Of a DNA stretch of 64,000 nt, positions 1 to 7,912 are shown piece after piece (positions within the stretch are counted from its first letter, which is position 1; each line of letters begins with the position of its first letter). A program made the translations under genes and the position numbers. Location: NCBI RefSeq assembly GCF_014384785.1, contig NZ_JACRSU010000004.1:62001-126000 (forward strand), given 5' to 3'. The notes under the pieces are model-generated. The model saw only the letters and a list, made by a program, of their open reading frames with translations. It was not told the origin of the DNA and made no database searches. Origin of the DNA: Congzhengia minquanensis. Its GTDB lineage: Bacteria > Bacillota > Clostridia > UBA1381 > UBA9506.

Positions 1-666
1 AACGCCGGGGCCCATGGTAGAAGCTACGACACAGCTTTTAATATACTGGCCCTTTGCTGCCGCCGGCTTTGCCTTAATGATGGCAGAAAGAAGAGCGTTA
101 AAGTTTTCGCAAAGCTTTTCTTTGCCAAACGAAACCTTACCCACCGGGCAGTGGATGATGTTGGTTTTGTCCAAACGGTATTCCACTTTACCGGATTTAA
201 TCTCGTTAACGGCCTTTGTAACGTCCATTGTAACCGTGCCGGCTTTCGGGCTGGGCATTAAGCCTTTCGGGCCCAAAACCTTACCTAAACGGCCTACAAC
301 GCCCATCATATCGGGTGTTGCAACAACAACGTCGTAATCAAACCAGTTCTCGTTCTGAATTCTGGGAATCAGTTCCTCAGCGCCTACAAAGTCTGCGCCT
401 GCGGCCTGTGCCTCGTCAGCTTTCTCACCTTTGGCAAACACCAAAACACGGGCAACCTTACCTGTGCCGTGAGGCAAAACAATGGCGCCGCGAACCTGCT
501 GGTCTGCGTGTCTTGAGTCAACGCCCAAACGAACGTGAACCTCAACGGTTTCGTCAAATTTTGCTTTAGAAGCTTTTACAACCAGGTCCAAAGCTTCGTC
601 AGAGTCATAGAGCTTTGATTTTTCGATGAGCTTCGCGCTCTCTTTATAATTTTTTCCTCTAAACAT
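1..666 (-). CDS. rplA: 50S ribosomal protein L1 (partial at window edge)
   Basis: Ribosomal protein L1 binds 23S rRNA at the mobile L1 stalk near the E site and in many bacteria also represses its own operon. The ATG at 666 follows an AGGAGG ribosome binding site; 222 codons are visible and the reading frame runs off the left edge, so roughly the last eight residues are missing. The translation carries L1 landmarks, for example [20 protein letters not shown] in the middle and STMGPGV at the visible end. It lies just downstream of rplK on the same strand, and the 64-base gap holds an L1-site mimic at 683-714. Identification is secure; only the C-terminus is unseen. Confidence 0.97.
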   Translation of the reverse strand, partial: MFRGKNYKESAKLIEKSKLYDSDEALDLVVKASKAKFDETVEVHVRLGVDSRHADQQVRGAIVLPHGTGKVARVLVFAKGEKADEAQAAGADFVGAEELIPRIQNENWFDYDVVVATPDMMGVVGRLGKVLGPKGLMPSPKAGTVTMDVTKAVNEIKSGKVEYRLDKTNIIHCPVGKVSFGKEKLCENFNALLSAIIKAKPAAAKGQYIKSCVVASTMGPGV

Positions 667-682
667 TCTGTTTCCTCCTTCT

Positions 683-714
683 GTGGTCAAACAAGCGAAT
701 GTTCGCTCTCCCAC
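683..714 (-). promoter_or_regulatory. L1-binding leader hairpin in front of rplA
   Basis: Read on the minus strand, the rplK-rplA gap contains GTGGGAG, an AGCGA/TCGCT stem with a short loop, and TTTGACCAC. GTGG pairs with CCAC to close an asymmetric internal loop. This layout resembles the L1 site of 23S rRNA (helices 76-77, GUGGGAG ... UUGAAAUACCAC), which L1 operon mRNAs are known to copy for translational autoregulation. The site ends about 10 bases before the rplA ribosome binding site. The structure is seen in the sequence; binding is inferred. Confidence 0.75.
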
Positions 715-730
715 TTAATTAAAAATCGAA

Positions 731-1156
731 TTAGTCTTCGACAGTAATGCCCATGCTTCTTGCAGTTCCTGCAATCATGCTCATGGCAGCTTCAATGGAT
801 GCTGCGTTTAAGTCAGGCATTTTCTGTTCAGCAATCTGTTTTACAGCGTCTTTGCTGACCGTAGCAACCTTTGTTTTGTTGGGCGTACCCGAAGCCTTGT
901 CGATTTTAGCGGCTTTCTTTAACAGTACAGCCGCCGGGGGAGTTTTTGTGATGAATGTGAAAGACCTGTCAGCATAAACTGTGATAACAACAGGGATAAT
1001 TAATCCTGCGTCCTTTGCTGTTTTTTCATTAAACTCCTTCGTGAACTGAACGATGTTTACACCGTGCTGACCCAAAGCAGGACCAACCGGGGGAGCCGGA
1101 GTAGCTTTGCCTGCCGGAATCTGCAGCTTGATGTAACCTGTGATTTTCTGTGCCAT
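731..1156 (-). CDS. rplK: 50S ribosomal protein L11
   Basis: L11 binds the GTPase-associated centre of 23S rRNA and forms the base of the stalk that recruits translation factors. The protein is 141 residues, the usual family length. It begins [20 protein letters not shown] and contains [14 protein letters not shown], the N-terminal proline-rich signature, and ends with the RNA-binding C-terminal domain (GTARSMGI). The ATG at 1156 was chosen over an upstream in-frame start at 1273 because it has a GAGGAGGTG ribosome binding site and matches the family N-terminus. It sits between nusG and rplA, the normal Firmicutes order. Confidence 0.98.
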   Translation of the reverse strand: MAQKITGYIKLQIPAGKATPAPPVGPALGQHGVNIVQFTKEFNEKTAKDAGLIIPVVITVYADRSFTFITKTPPAAVLLKKAAKIDKASGTPNKTKVATVSKDAVKQIAEQKMPDLNAASIEAAMSMIAGTARSMGITVED

Positions 1157-1181
1157 TTTGTGCACCTCCTCTTTAACAAAT

Positions 1182-1224
1182 GTGGTAATGGCGAACAGGA
1201 TTTTTAAATTTCCCGTCCTCCCAC
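1182..1224 (-). promoter_or_regulatory. L1-binding leader hairpin in front of rplK
   Basis: On the minus strand the nusG-rplK gap contains GTGGGAG, then an extended stem made by ACGGGA and TCCTGT, then GCCATTACCAC. GTGG/CCAC closes the outer stem. It is a second copy of the 23S rRNA L1-site pattern found in front of rplA. It ends about 10 bases before the rplK ribosome binding site. Further upstream are two simple hairpins, GGGCAG/CTGCCC at 1244-1263 and GGCGG/CCGCC at 1306-1319, the latter followed by CTTTTAT, which could attenuate transcription. Confidence 0.75.
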
Positions 1225-1335
1225 ACGCGGAAAACCCCGCGCAGGGCAGCAAATATACTGCCCGAAAAGGCATTTGCCCGAAAGCAGACCGCCTTTATAA
1301 AAGCCGGCGGAAGCCCGCCTGCGTTTTTAACAACA

Positions 1336-1857
1336 TTAGTTTAACACTTCAATTTGTGAAAAGTCAAGTTCAACTGGCGTTTCGCGGCCGAACATGGAAA
1401 CGATAACGCGAACGGTTTGTTTTTCGGTGTTAATTTCGTCCACCACGCCAACAAAGTCGGCAAATGCACCGTCGGTAACGCGGACAGACGAGCCTGCGCT
1501 GAAATTAACCTCAACAACCCTGCGTTCAATTCCCATGGAATGAACCTCTTCCTCGGTTAAAGGAACGGGTTTCGAGCCGGGGCCAACAAACCCCGTAACG
1601 CCGCGTGTGTTGCGGATTACATACCAGCTGTCGTCTGTCATAATCATTTTCACCATGACATAGCCGGGCAAGAGCTTTCTTTGCACAACCTTTTGTTCGT
1701 TGCCCTTCTGCTCCACAACCTCTTCCATCGGAACCTGCACCTCTAAAATCAAATCCTGTAGGCCGCGGTTTTCAATGGTTTTTTCCAAATCCGTCTGAAC
1801 TTTTTTTTCATATCCTGAAAATGTATGAATAACATACCATTTTGCGTCTTCAGCCAT
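1336..1857 (-). CDS. nusG: Transcription termination/antitermination factor NusG
   Basis: NusG binds RNA polymerase, modulates pausing and termination and links transcription to translation. The 173-residue product begins MAEDAKWYVIHTFSGYEKKV, the typical NGN domain start, contains LPGYVMVKM and the RNTRGVTGFVG motif, and ends with a KOW domain (residues about 120-173, GAFADFVGVVDEI). The ATG at 1857 fits the family length; a start at 1902 would add 15 residues. No well-spaced ribosome binding site precedes 1857, because the nearest AGGAGG is about 31 bases away, so the start is somewhat uncertain. It lies between secE and rplK. Confidence 0.96.
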   Translation of the reverse strand: MAEDAKWYVIHTFSGYEKKVQTDLEKTIENRGLQDLILEVQVPMEEVVEQKGNEQKVVQRKLLPGYVMVKMIMTDDSWYVIRNTRGVTGFVGPGSKPVPLTEEEVHSMGIERRVVEVNFSAGSSVRVTDGAFADFVGVVDEINTEKQTVRVIVSMFGRETPVELDFSQIEVLN

Positions 1858-1945
1858 ATTTGTCCAAAAGAAGCAAAGCCTCTTTTTGCCTCCTTTTCCC
1901 ATGCGCTTTTTTCTTCACAGCGTCATGTGTTATTAAAACAGCTGT

Positions 1946-2158
1946 CTACTTCATAAATGAGAGCAGATACGTGAACCCGAGGTCAATTAAAGAAATAAAT
2001 ACGCCCAGCAAAATAATGAATGTAATTACAACGCCGGTGTTATTTCTAACTTGTTTAAAGCTTGGCCAAACGATTTTTTTGAATTCAGACTTCATTTCAC
2101 GAAAATAGGTTGCAACTTTGCCGGGGCCCTTTTTTGCTTTCTGTGTAGCTTCTGCCAT
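1946..2158 (-). CDS. secE: Preprotein translocase subunit SecE
   Basis: SecE is the small clamp subunit of the SecYEG protein-conducting channel in the inner membrane. The 70-residue product has a charged N-terminal half (KKGPGKVATYFREMKSEFKK), the conserved IVWPS motif, and one transmembrane helix (about residues 42-65, VVITFIILLGVFISLIDLG). The ATG at 2158 was preferred to a GTG at 2167 because AAGGA lies about ten bases before the ATG but would touch the GTG. It is part of the rpmG-secE-nusG cluster, conserved in most Firmicutes. Confidence 0.96.
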   Translation of the reverse strand: MAEATQKAKKGPGKVATYFREMKSEFKKIVWPSFKQVRNNTGVVITFIILLGVFISLIDLGFTYLLSFMK

Positions 2159-2194
2159 ATCGTTCACATCCTTACAATTAGTTTAAACGGAAAC

Positions 2195-2344
2195 CTATTT
2201 TGTTTCCCTGTGCAGCGTGTGCTTTTTGCAGAATCTGCAGTATTTGTTAAGCTCCAGTCTGTCGGGTGTATTCTTTTTTTCCTTCATGGTGTCGTAATTT
2301 CTCTGTTTGCACTCTGAACATGCAAGAGTAATTCTTGTTCTCAT
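2195..2344 (-). CDS. rpmG: 50S ribosomal protein L33 (zinc-ribbon type)
   Basis: L33 is a small protein of the large ribosomal subunit near the E site. This 49-residue gene is short and easily missed. It begins [20 protein letters not shown] and has two CxxC pairs (CSEC and CRFC), so it is the zinc-binding C+ form and not the zinc-independent paralogue induced under zinc starvation. The ATG at 2344 has an AGGAGG site eight bases upstream. It is the first gene of the rpmG-secE-nusG-rplK-rplA transcript, about 95 bases downstream of a strong promoter. Confidence 0.97.
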   Translation of the reverse strand: MRTRITLACSECKQRNYDTMKEKKNTPDRLELNKYCRFCKKHTLHRETK

Positions 2345-2444
2345 ATGGAACGCCTCCTAAGCATTTTTGTTATTCTGATCCGTTATAGGTGTTTTTTTTT
2401 GTGAGCAAAAAAAAAAAAGAACCTATCCACTTCAAGCACCCTAT

Positions 2445-2473
2445 ACTATACCATAAACACAGGTTTAAGTCAA
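2445..2473 (-). promoter_or_regulatory. Strong sigma-A promoter of the rpmG-secE-nusG-rplK-rplA operon
   Basis: On the minus strand TTGACT (2473-2468) is followed by a 17-base spacer and TATAGT (2450-2445), a near-consensus housekeeping promoter. The predicted start near 2438 leaves a leader of about 95 bases with a long A/T tract before rpmG. Confidence 0.85.
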
Positions 2474-2560
2474 GTGTTTTTTTGCAAAAAACCAGATATT
2501 TTTGCGCTTTTCCAGGTGTTGTGGCAAGTTGCAGGCCGCCTTCAAGATGTTGTGTGGAAG

Positions 2561-2590
2561 CCGTGCGGAATTAAATAAAATTCCGCACGG
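2561..2590 (-). terminator. Hairpin terminator after murB
   Basis: A perfect 12-bp inverted repeat (CCGTGCGGAATT and its complement, six-base loop) begins six bases after the murB stop. It lacks a strong U-run on the murB strand, so it may be an inefficient terminator, but its place between murB and the rpmG promoter fits that role. Confidence 0.6.
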
Positions 2591-2596
2591 AATTCT

Positions 2597-3505
2597 CTAT
2601 CTTCCAATCACTTTTACTTCCGGCTCCAGCGTCACACCAAACTTTGAAAACACAGTTTCCTGCACTTTTGCAATCAGCCGCACCACATCTTCACAGGTTG
2701 CGCCGCCGTTGTTCACAATAAAGCCCGCATGCTTTTCTGAAACACCTGCGCCGCCTACGCCTGCTCCTTTCAGTCCCGCGTCTTCAATGAGCTTCGCGGC
2801 AAAAAAGCCCTCCGGCCGCTTGAAGGTGCTGCCGGCGCTGGGTTTTTCCAGCGGCTGTTTCTCTTTCCTTCGGGCGTTTAAATCCCGCATGGAAGCCAAA
2901 ATCTCGTCCGGATTTTTAGGCGACAGGCTCATTTTGGCAGACAGAATGAATTTTCCGCCGGCGGAAAACACGCTGTGCCGGTAAGAAAAATCGTGCTCGC
3001 TGCGGGAAACGGTTTGCATATCGCCGTTTTCATCTAAAAACCTTGTCTGAGTCACAACATCTTTCATTTCCCCGCCATAGGCCCCGGCGTTCATAAAGAC
3101 AGCGCCGCCTAAGCTGCCCGGAATTCCCGAGGCAAACTCCAGCCCGGAAAGAGCGGCCCGCTGCGCGGTTTTTGCAAGCTTTGCCAAGGATGTAGCCGCG
3201 CCGGCTTCCAGTTCGGTGCCGGAAGCCTTGGCATAGTCAAACGCGCCGGACAGCCGGAACACCACGCCGTCAATCCCAGCGTCGCTGACCAAAAGGTTGG
3301 AGCCTGCGCCAATCAGCAGAAACGGCACGTTTTTGCTCCTGCACAGCTTTACAAGGCGGGAAAATGCTTCCTCCCCCGCCGGTTCCACAAATAGGTCCGC
3401 CGGACCGCCGATTTGAAAGGTGGTATATCGGGACATAGGAACGTTTCGTTCCACATTTACCGGCTGAATTGCCAAAACTTCCTGAACAAACGATTCTGTG
3501 ACCAT
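2597..3505 (-). CDS. murB: UDP-N-acetylenolpyruvoylglucosamine reductase MurB
   Basis: MurB is the FAD-dependent cytoplasmic enzyme that reduces UDP-GlcNAc-enolpyruvate to UDP-MurNAc in peptidoglycan precursor synthesis. The 302-residue product has the FAD-binding motifs (TFQIGGPADLFVEP, GAGSNLLVSD near residue 68, GIPGSLGGAVFMNAGAYGG) and the C-terminal catalytic signature AGSTFKRPEG, whose Ser protonates the intermediate, with the late Glu in LEPEVKV. The ATG at 3505 follows AGAAAGGAA. It lies 27 bases downstream of hprK on the same strand, the usual hprK-murB pairing in clostridia, and is probably cotranscribed. Confidence 0.97.
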   Translation of the reverse strand: MVTESFVQEVLAIQPVNVERNVPMSRYTTFQIGGPADLFVEPAGEEAFSRLVKLCRSKNVPFLLIGAGSNLLVSDAGIDGVVFRLSGAFDYAKASGTELEAGAATSLAKLAKTAQRAALSGLEFASGIPGSLGGAVFMNAGAYGGEMKDVVTQTRFLDENGDMQTVSRSEHDFSYRHSVFSAGGKFILSAKMSLSPKNPDEILASMRDLNARRKEKQPLEKPSAGSTFKRPEGFFAAKLIEDAGLKGAGVGGAGVSEKHAGFIVNNGGATCEDVVRLIAKVQETVFSKFGVTLEPEVKVIGR

Positions 3506-3532
3506 AAAAAATTCCTTTCTATGTTATATAAC

Positions 3533-4456
3533 TTATACGCCCATCTGGTCTAAAAGCCTGTCGTTTAATTCCTGTGCGGCGTTATAGCCCATTTTGCGCT
3601 GCCTCTGGTTCATGGCGGCAACCTCCACGATAATGGCCAGGTTCCGGCCGGGCTTAATGGGAATGGTAAGCGACGGCACTTTTATGCCTAAAATATCGGT
3701 GTGCTCTGTTTCAATTCCCAGCCTGTCATAGGCTTTGCCGTTCTGCCAGTTTTCCAGGTTAATGACCAAATCAATGTTTTCCGTATCTTTTACAGAACCC
3801 ATACCAAAAATACGCTTTACATCCACAATTCCTATGCCGCGAAGCTCAATAAAATGCCTGATAATTTCTGGTGCGCTGCCCACCAGCGATTTGTTCGACA
3901 CCCGTTTAATTTCCACCGCGTCGTCGGCAACCAGCCTGTGTCCCCTTTTCACCAGCTCCATGGCGGTTTCCGATTTTCCAACGCCGCTTTCTCCCAAAAG
4001 CAAAATCCCCTCGCCGTAAACCTCCACCAAAACGCCGTGGAGCTGTGTCATTGGGGCCAAGGCCACGTTTAAATAGAGAATGATGGCGCTCATAAACCGG
4101 GATGTGCTGGATTTTGTGCGCATTACCGGACGGCGGTATTTCTCCGCGCAGGCAATCAGCTCCGGAAACGGCTCTAAATTCCGGGTTAAAATTACCACGG
4201 GAATGGGCTCTTTCATTAAACTTTCCAGTGCGGAAAACCGTTCCTCAGAGGAAAGGGATTCCAAATATGTATATTCAACCTTGCCAATGAGCTGAATCCT
4301 GTTGGGGTCAAAATATTCATAAAATCCGGCCAGCTGCAGGCTGGGGCGGTTTACGTCGGCAACGGTAATCTCCACATTTTCATACCCTTCCGGCGTACAG
4401 ATTAAATCTAAACCATATTCTTGAATAATTGCGGACAGCTTCACAGAATGTGCCAT
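3533..4456 (-). CDS. hprK: HPr kinase/phosphorylase
   Basis: HprK phosphorylates or dephosphorylates Ser46 of HPr and so sets carbon catabolite repression in Firmicutes. The 307-residue protein has an N-terminal ligand-type domain, a Walker A motif GESGVGKS (residues 155-162), the conserved His in TQLHGVLVEVYG just before it, and the family signature ELRGIGIVDVKRIFG. The ATG at 4456 was chosen over an in-frame ATG-region start at 4495 because AAAGGA lies at good spacing and MAHSVKLSAI fits the family. It precedes murB. It predicts a sugar-PTS-based carbon control system in this organism. Confidence 0.97.
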   Translation of the reverse strand: MAHSVKLSAIIQEYGLDLICTPEGYENVEITVADVNRPSLQLAGFYEYFDPNRIQLIGKVEYTYLESLSSEERFSALESLMKEPIPVVILTRNLEPFPELIACAEKYRRPVMRTKSSTSRFMSAIILYLNVALAPMTQLHGVLVEVYGEGILLLGESGVGKSETAMELVKRGHRLVADDAVEIKRVSNKSLVGSAPEIIRHFIELRGIGIVDVKRIFGMGSVKDTENIDLVINLENWQNGKAYDRLGIETEHTDILGIKVPSLTIPIKPGRNLAIIVEVAAMNQRQRKMGYNAAQELNDRLLDQMGV

Positions 4457-4504
4457 AAAAATCAAATCCTTTCTTTGCATTTTGCAAATGCTCACTTATC
4501 TATC

Positions 4505-4510
4505 ATTATA
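4505..4510 (-). promoter_or_regulatory. Probable -10 box of the hprK-murB promoter
   Basis: A consensus TATAAT on the minus strand lies about 49 bases before the hprK start. No convincing -35 box is seen at 16-18 bases, so the call rests on the -10 box and position. Confidence 0.5.
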
Positions 4511-4622
4511 CACTAAATTAAAACATTTTAAAAGAGAAAATTTTATTTATGTATCAACATAAAAAACAGACATATGGCATTAGGTGCCTTAAATTTAGGC
4601 AAACAGCTCTAAATGACCAAAA

Positions 4623-4651
4623 AACAGACAAAAGCTGGTTCTTTGTCTGTT
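4623..4651. repeat. Perfect 10-bp hairpin in the hprK/ACT-gene gap
   Basis: AACAGACAAA and TTTGTCTGTT are perfect inverted repeats around a nine-base loop. On the minus strand the hairpin runs straight into a U-run, as in an intrinsic terminator, yet no gene on that strand lies upstream. The surrounding 392-base gap (4457-4848) is very A/T rich and otherwise holds only the two promoter candidates; the 81-codon minus-strand frame at 4554-4799 is not convincing. Confidence 0.55.
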
Positions 4652-4751
4652 GCCGCAAAGAGAAATGACTGTTATAATTAAGAAAGAAAAAGATGGTAAA
4701 AAGTGCATAAAAAACAAAAAGATGGTTTTGATACTTTGTTAGAAATTTAAC

Positions 4752-4780
4752 TGGACTTTTAATTTTAAAAGTAGTATTAT
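4752..4780 (+). promoter_or_regulatory. Possible promoter of the ACT/DUF711 pair
   Basis: TGGACT (4752-4757), a 17-base spacer and TATTAT (4775-4780) lie about 70 bases before the ACT-domain gene. The match is modest. Confidence 0.4.
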
Positions 4781-4848
4781 AAAATGTATTAATTAACATA
4801 GGAAGAAAATAATAAAATTACGCATTTTAGCGAAGTTAGGAGTAAACA

Positions 4849-5118
4849 ATGAAAGCAGTTATTACCGTAGTAGGAAAAGACCGCACAGGAATTATTGCCA
4901 AAGTGAGCGGTTATTTGGCAGACCGCAGTATCAATATCCTTGATATCTCACAGACAATTATGCAGGATTTGTTCACTATGATAATGCTCGTGGACACGCA
5001 GGAGTCGGGTATTCAGGCAAAGGAGCTGAGCGCTGATTTAAAGAAAATCGGCGAGGAGCTTTCCCTTACCATCAACATTCAGCATGAAGGTTTGTTTACC
5101 TCCATGCACAGGGTGTAA
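4849..5118 (+). CDS. ACT domain-containing protein (UPF0237 type)
   Basis: This 89-residue protein is a stand-alone ACT domain: it begins [20 protein letters not shown], the first ACT strand and ligand-loop motif (GKDRTGI), and continues through a beta-alpha-beta-beta-alpha-beta pattern. ACT domains usually sense amino acids or other small ligands. The AGGAG site is six bases before the ATG. Only 11 bases separate it from the DUF711-family gene downstream; the two are commonly paired in bacteria and are probably cotranscribed. The ligand and cellular role are not known from sequence. Confidence 0.9.
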   Translation: MKAVITVVGKDRTGIIAKVSGYLADRSINILDISQTIMQDLFTMIMLVDTQESGIQAKELSADLKKIGEELSLTINIQHEGLFTSMHRV

Positions 5119-5129
5119 GGAGGAGACCA

Positions 5130-6488
5130 ATGCTTGACAGAAACGATATTATGGAAACCATCAAGATGATTTCGGAAGAACATCTTGATATTAGAACCGT
5201 CACAATGGGAATTTCCCTTTTAAGCTGCGCCGGAAGCGACGCCGACGCTGTGTGCGAAAAAGTATATGAAAAAATTACAAATGCAGCAAAAGATTTGGTG
5301 GCGGTTGCAGAGGACATTTCCGTCCGCTACGGAATTCCGATTATTAATAAACGGATTTCCGTTACGCCGGTGTCTTTGGTGCTGCAGTCTGAAAACCCGG
5401 CGGATTATGTAAAGCTGGCCAAAGCGTTAGACCGGGCGGCAAAGACCACCGGTGTTAACTTCATCGGCGGGTTTTCCGCCCTTGTGCACAAGGGAATGAC
5501 GAAAAGCGAGCAGGCCTTAATTTCCGCAATTCCTGAGGCACTTTCCCAAACAGAGCTGGTTTGCTCCAGCGTAAACGTGGGCACCACCAAGGCGGGCATT
5601 AACATGGACGCGGTTGCGCTGATGGGTAAAATTATAAAACAAACCGCTGCGTTCACAACTGACACCGACGGGTTCGGCTGCGCAAAACTGGTTGTGTTCT
5701 GCAACAGCGTAGAGGACAATCCGTTTATGGCCGGCGCATATCACGGTGTAGGAGAAGCAGAATATATTATAAATGTTGGCGTAAGCGGCCCCGGCGTGGT
5801 AAAGTGTGCGTTAGAAAAGGTGAAGGGCGCAGACTTTGAGATTGTGGCGGAAACCATTAAACGCACGGCGTTTAAAATTACCAGAATGGGCCAGCTGGTA
5901 GCCCGGGAGGCCTCACGCATGTTAGGCGTTCCCTTTGGCATTGTGGATTTGTCCTTAGCGCCCACGCCGGCCGTTGGCGACAGCGTAGCATATATTTTAG
6001 AGGAAATGGGTTTGGAACAGTGCGGCACCCATGGCACAACTGCGGCTTTGGCACTTTTAAACGACGCAGTGAAAAAGGGCGGCATTATGGCTTCTTCCTT
6101 TGTTGGGGGCCTTTCCGGCGCGTTTATTCCCGTCAGTGAAGACGCAGGTATGATTGAGGCGGCCAAAGCAGGAACCCTGTCTTTAGAAAAGTTAGAGGCC
6201 ATGACCTGCGTTTGCAGCGTGGGGCTTGACATGATTTGTATTCCCGGCGAAACAAGCGCCGAAACAATTTCCGCAATCATTGCAGACGAGGCGGCAATTG
6301 GAATGGTGAACAGCAAAACAACCGCAGTGCGGATTATTCCGGCTCCCGGCAAAAAGGTGGGAGACATTGTGGAGTTCGGCGGCCTTTTGGGCACCGGGCC
6401 CGTGATGGCTGTGAACGATAAAAAAAGCGCAGACTTTATTAAACGGGGCGGAAGAATTCCGGCTCCGCTGCACAGCTTTAGAAATTAA
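5130..6488 (+). CDS. DUF711/PFL family protein (UPF0210)
   Basis: This 452-residue protein belongs to the UPF0210 (DUF711) family, recognisable from its start [20 protein letters not shown], the [10 protein letters not shown] segment, [15 protein letters not shown] in the middle, and [21 protein letters not shown]. Family members are related to the glycyl-radical enzyme fold in structure databases, but a catalytic activity has not been firmly shown, so no reaction is assigned. An AGGAGG site precedes the ATG. It follows the ACT-domain gene closely, suggesting that the small protein regulates or binds this one. It ends 27 bases before the V-ATPase operon. Confidence 0.9.
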   Translation: MLDRNDIMETIKMISEEHLDIRTVTMGISLLSCAGSDADAVCEKVYEKITNAAKDLVAVAEDISVRYGIPIINKRISVTPVSLVLQSENPADYVKLAKALDRAAKTTGVNFIGGFSALVHKGMTKSEQALISAIPEALSQTELVCSSVNVGTTKAGINMDAVALMGKIIKQTAAFTTDTDGFGCAKLVVFCNSVEDNPFMAGAYHGVGEAEYIINVGVSGPGVVKCALEKVKGADFEIVAETIKRTAFKITRMGQLVAREASRMLGVPFGIVDLSLAPTPAVGDSVAYILEEMGLEQCGTHGTTAALALLNDAVKKGGIMASSFVGGLSGAFIPVSEDAGMIEAAKAGTLSLEKLEAMTCVCSVGLDMICIPGETSAETISAIIADEAAIGMVNSKTTAVRIIPAPGKKVGDIVEFGGLLGTGPVMAVNDKKSADFIKRGGRIPAPLHSFRN

Positions 6489-6515
6489 GGCAATGATCCA
6501 TAGGAGGTGGACGGT

Positions 6516-6827
6516 TTGCAAAAGGTTTTAAACAGCATCTTTTTCATTGAGAAAAAAGCACAGGAGATGGTGGAAGACGCCCAAAGAGAGTGTGAATCTA
6601 TTTTTGAAGACGCAAAAAAAGAAAGAGAAACCATCAAACAGGACATTGTAAAGCGGCAAAACGCCAGACTGGAAAAGATTAAAGCATATGAAGAAGACCA
6701 TGCCAGCGCCAAACGAGATAAAATTACCGCGCAGAGCCGCAGGGAGCTTGAAAAGATCAATGCAATTTACGAAGAGAAAAAAGAGTTCTGGATCGAAAGC
6801 ATTTTTGAAAAAGTAACTGGGCGGTGA
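6516..6827 (+). CDS. ntpF: V-type ATPase peripheral stalk subunit (NtpF/subunit G-like)
   Basis: First gene of the V-type ATPase operon. The 103-residue product is almost wholly charged coiled coil (EKKAQEMVEDAQRECESIFEDAKKERE...), as expected for the G/H stalk subunit that pairs with subunit E and links V1 to the membrane subunit I. Start choice: AGGAGG at 6502-6507 overlaps a GTG at 6507 but stands eight bases before an in-frame TTG at 6516, so TTG is preferred. The last bases sit directly against the subunit C gene. Sequence conservation in this subunit is low, so the call depends partly on operon position. Confidence 0.85.
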   Translation: MQKVLNSIFFIEKKAQEMVEDAQRECESIFEDAKKERETIKQDIVKRQNARLEKIKAYEEDHASAKRDKITAQSRRELEKINAIYEEKKEFWIESIFEKVTGR

Positions 6828-6841
6828 GGAATTTGCTGAAA

Positions 6842-7894
6842 ATGAAAAACCTGACGAAATATGGCCCAATGCTGGCGAAGGTGAGCGTGCTGAACCGCGG
6901 TTTGCTTAAAAGTGCCGACTATGAGGAACTGATGAACAAAACCAGCGTTTCCGAGGTTGCGTCATTTTTAAAAAACCAAACGGTTTATTCCGTGGTTTTA
7001 GCTGGCAGCAACGAGTCGCTCATGCACCGTGAGGAGTTGGAGGAACGCTTAAACGATGCGTTCGCGGTGGATTTTGAAAAGATTTACAGCTTAGAGGATG
7101 CGGGCAACAAAAAGTTTTTGTCGTATGTGTTTATCCGGTCTGAAGTGGAAGTTTTAAAAAATATTTTAAGACGGATAGAAAACGGGCGGCCGGATATTAC
7201 CATCTCTGTTCCTTCGTTTTACCGCCGGCACTATTCCATTGATGTGGAAAAATTAGCAAAGTCAAAAAGTGTTCGGGAGTTTTTGGAGAATTTAAGCGGC
7301 TCGCGCTATGAAATGCAAATCCGGCCGCACCTCACTATGGAGGAGCATCAAAACATTTTCAGCGTGGAGTCGGCCTTGGATATGTATTACTACACGCAAA
7401 TCAGAAAACTGACCGACGAGCTTACAAACAAGGCGGACAAAAACGTGATTGCACAAGCCGTCGGCGCAGAGATTGACGCGCTGAACCTGATGTGGATTTA
7501 CAGACTGAAAAAATATTTCGGCACAAACAAGGATTTGACCTATGCCTTTTTGATTCCAAACAAGTTCCGGCTGAAAAAAAGTGAAATTATTGAATTCGTT
7601 CAGACGGAAACTGTGGCAGATTTTCTTGCGCTTGCAGCAAAAACTCCTTATGGAGGACTTTTCAGCGGCGGCGCAGAGGACGTTTTTTTAGGACACAGGT
7701 ATAAAAATTTTGTATATAATCTTCACAGAAAGCTGCAGATGGAACATCCGTTTACGCTGACGACAGAGGTTTCCTATCTGCACTTTAAAGAACAGGAGAT
7801 AAAAAATATTACGTCAATTGCCGAAGGGATCCGATACGGGCTTCCCCCGGACCGAATGAAACGTTATGTGGTCGGCTATTTAGGCGTGGAATAG
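6842..7894 (+). CDS. ntpC: V-type ATP synthase subunit C
   Basis: Subunit C (d in eukaryotes) is the funnel-shaped socket joining the central stalk to the c-ring. The product of about 350 residues is mostly helical, with the typical start KYGPMLAKVSVLNRGLLKSADYEELM, internal repeats of the YEKIYSLEDAGNKKFLSYVFIRSEVEVLKNILR type, and the C-terminal GLPPDRMKRYVVGYLG. The ATG at 6842 fits the family and has GAGGA 11 bases upstream; an in-frame GTG at 6824 overlapping the previous stop (GTGA) is a possible alternative. It lies second in the operon, unlike Enterococcus where ntpC follows ntpE. Confidence 0.92.
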   Translation: MKNLTKYGPMLAKVSVLNRGLLKSADYEELMNKTSVSEVASFLKNQTVYSVVLAGSNESLMHREELEERLNDAFAVDFEKIYSLEDAGNKKFLSYVFIRSEVEVLKNILRRIENGRPDITISVPSFYRRHYSIDVEKLAKSKSVREFLENLSGSRYEMQIRPHLTMEEHQNIFSVESALDMYYYTQIRKLTDELTNKADKNVIAQAVGAEIDALNLMWIYRLKKYFGTNKDLTYAFLIPNKFRLKKSEIIEFVQTETVADFLALAAKTPYGGLFSGGAEDVFLGHRYKNFVYNLHRKLQMEHPFTLTTEVSYLHFKEQEIKNITSIAEGIRYGLPPDRMKRYVVGYLGVE

Positions 7895-7912
7895 ATAAGG
7901 GAGGGAAGACTT

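Noticed and set aside
4554..4799. 81-codon minus-strand frame in the hprK/ACT-gene gap
   Set aside because: No ribosome binding site, low-complexity A/T-driven composition, and it spans the hairpin at 4623-4651 and the plus-strand promoter candidate.
5741..6394. 217-codon frame antisense to the DUF711 gene
   Set aside because: It mirrors the codon pattern of the real gene, has no start signal and no recognisable domain.
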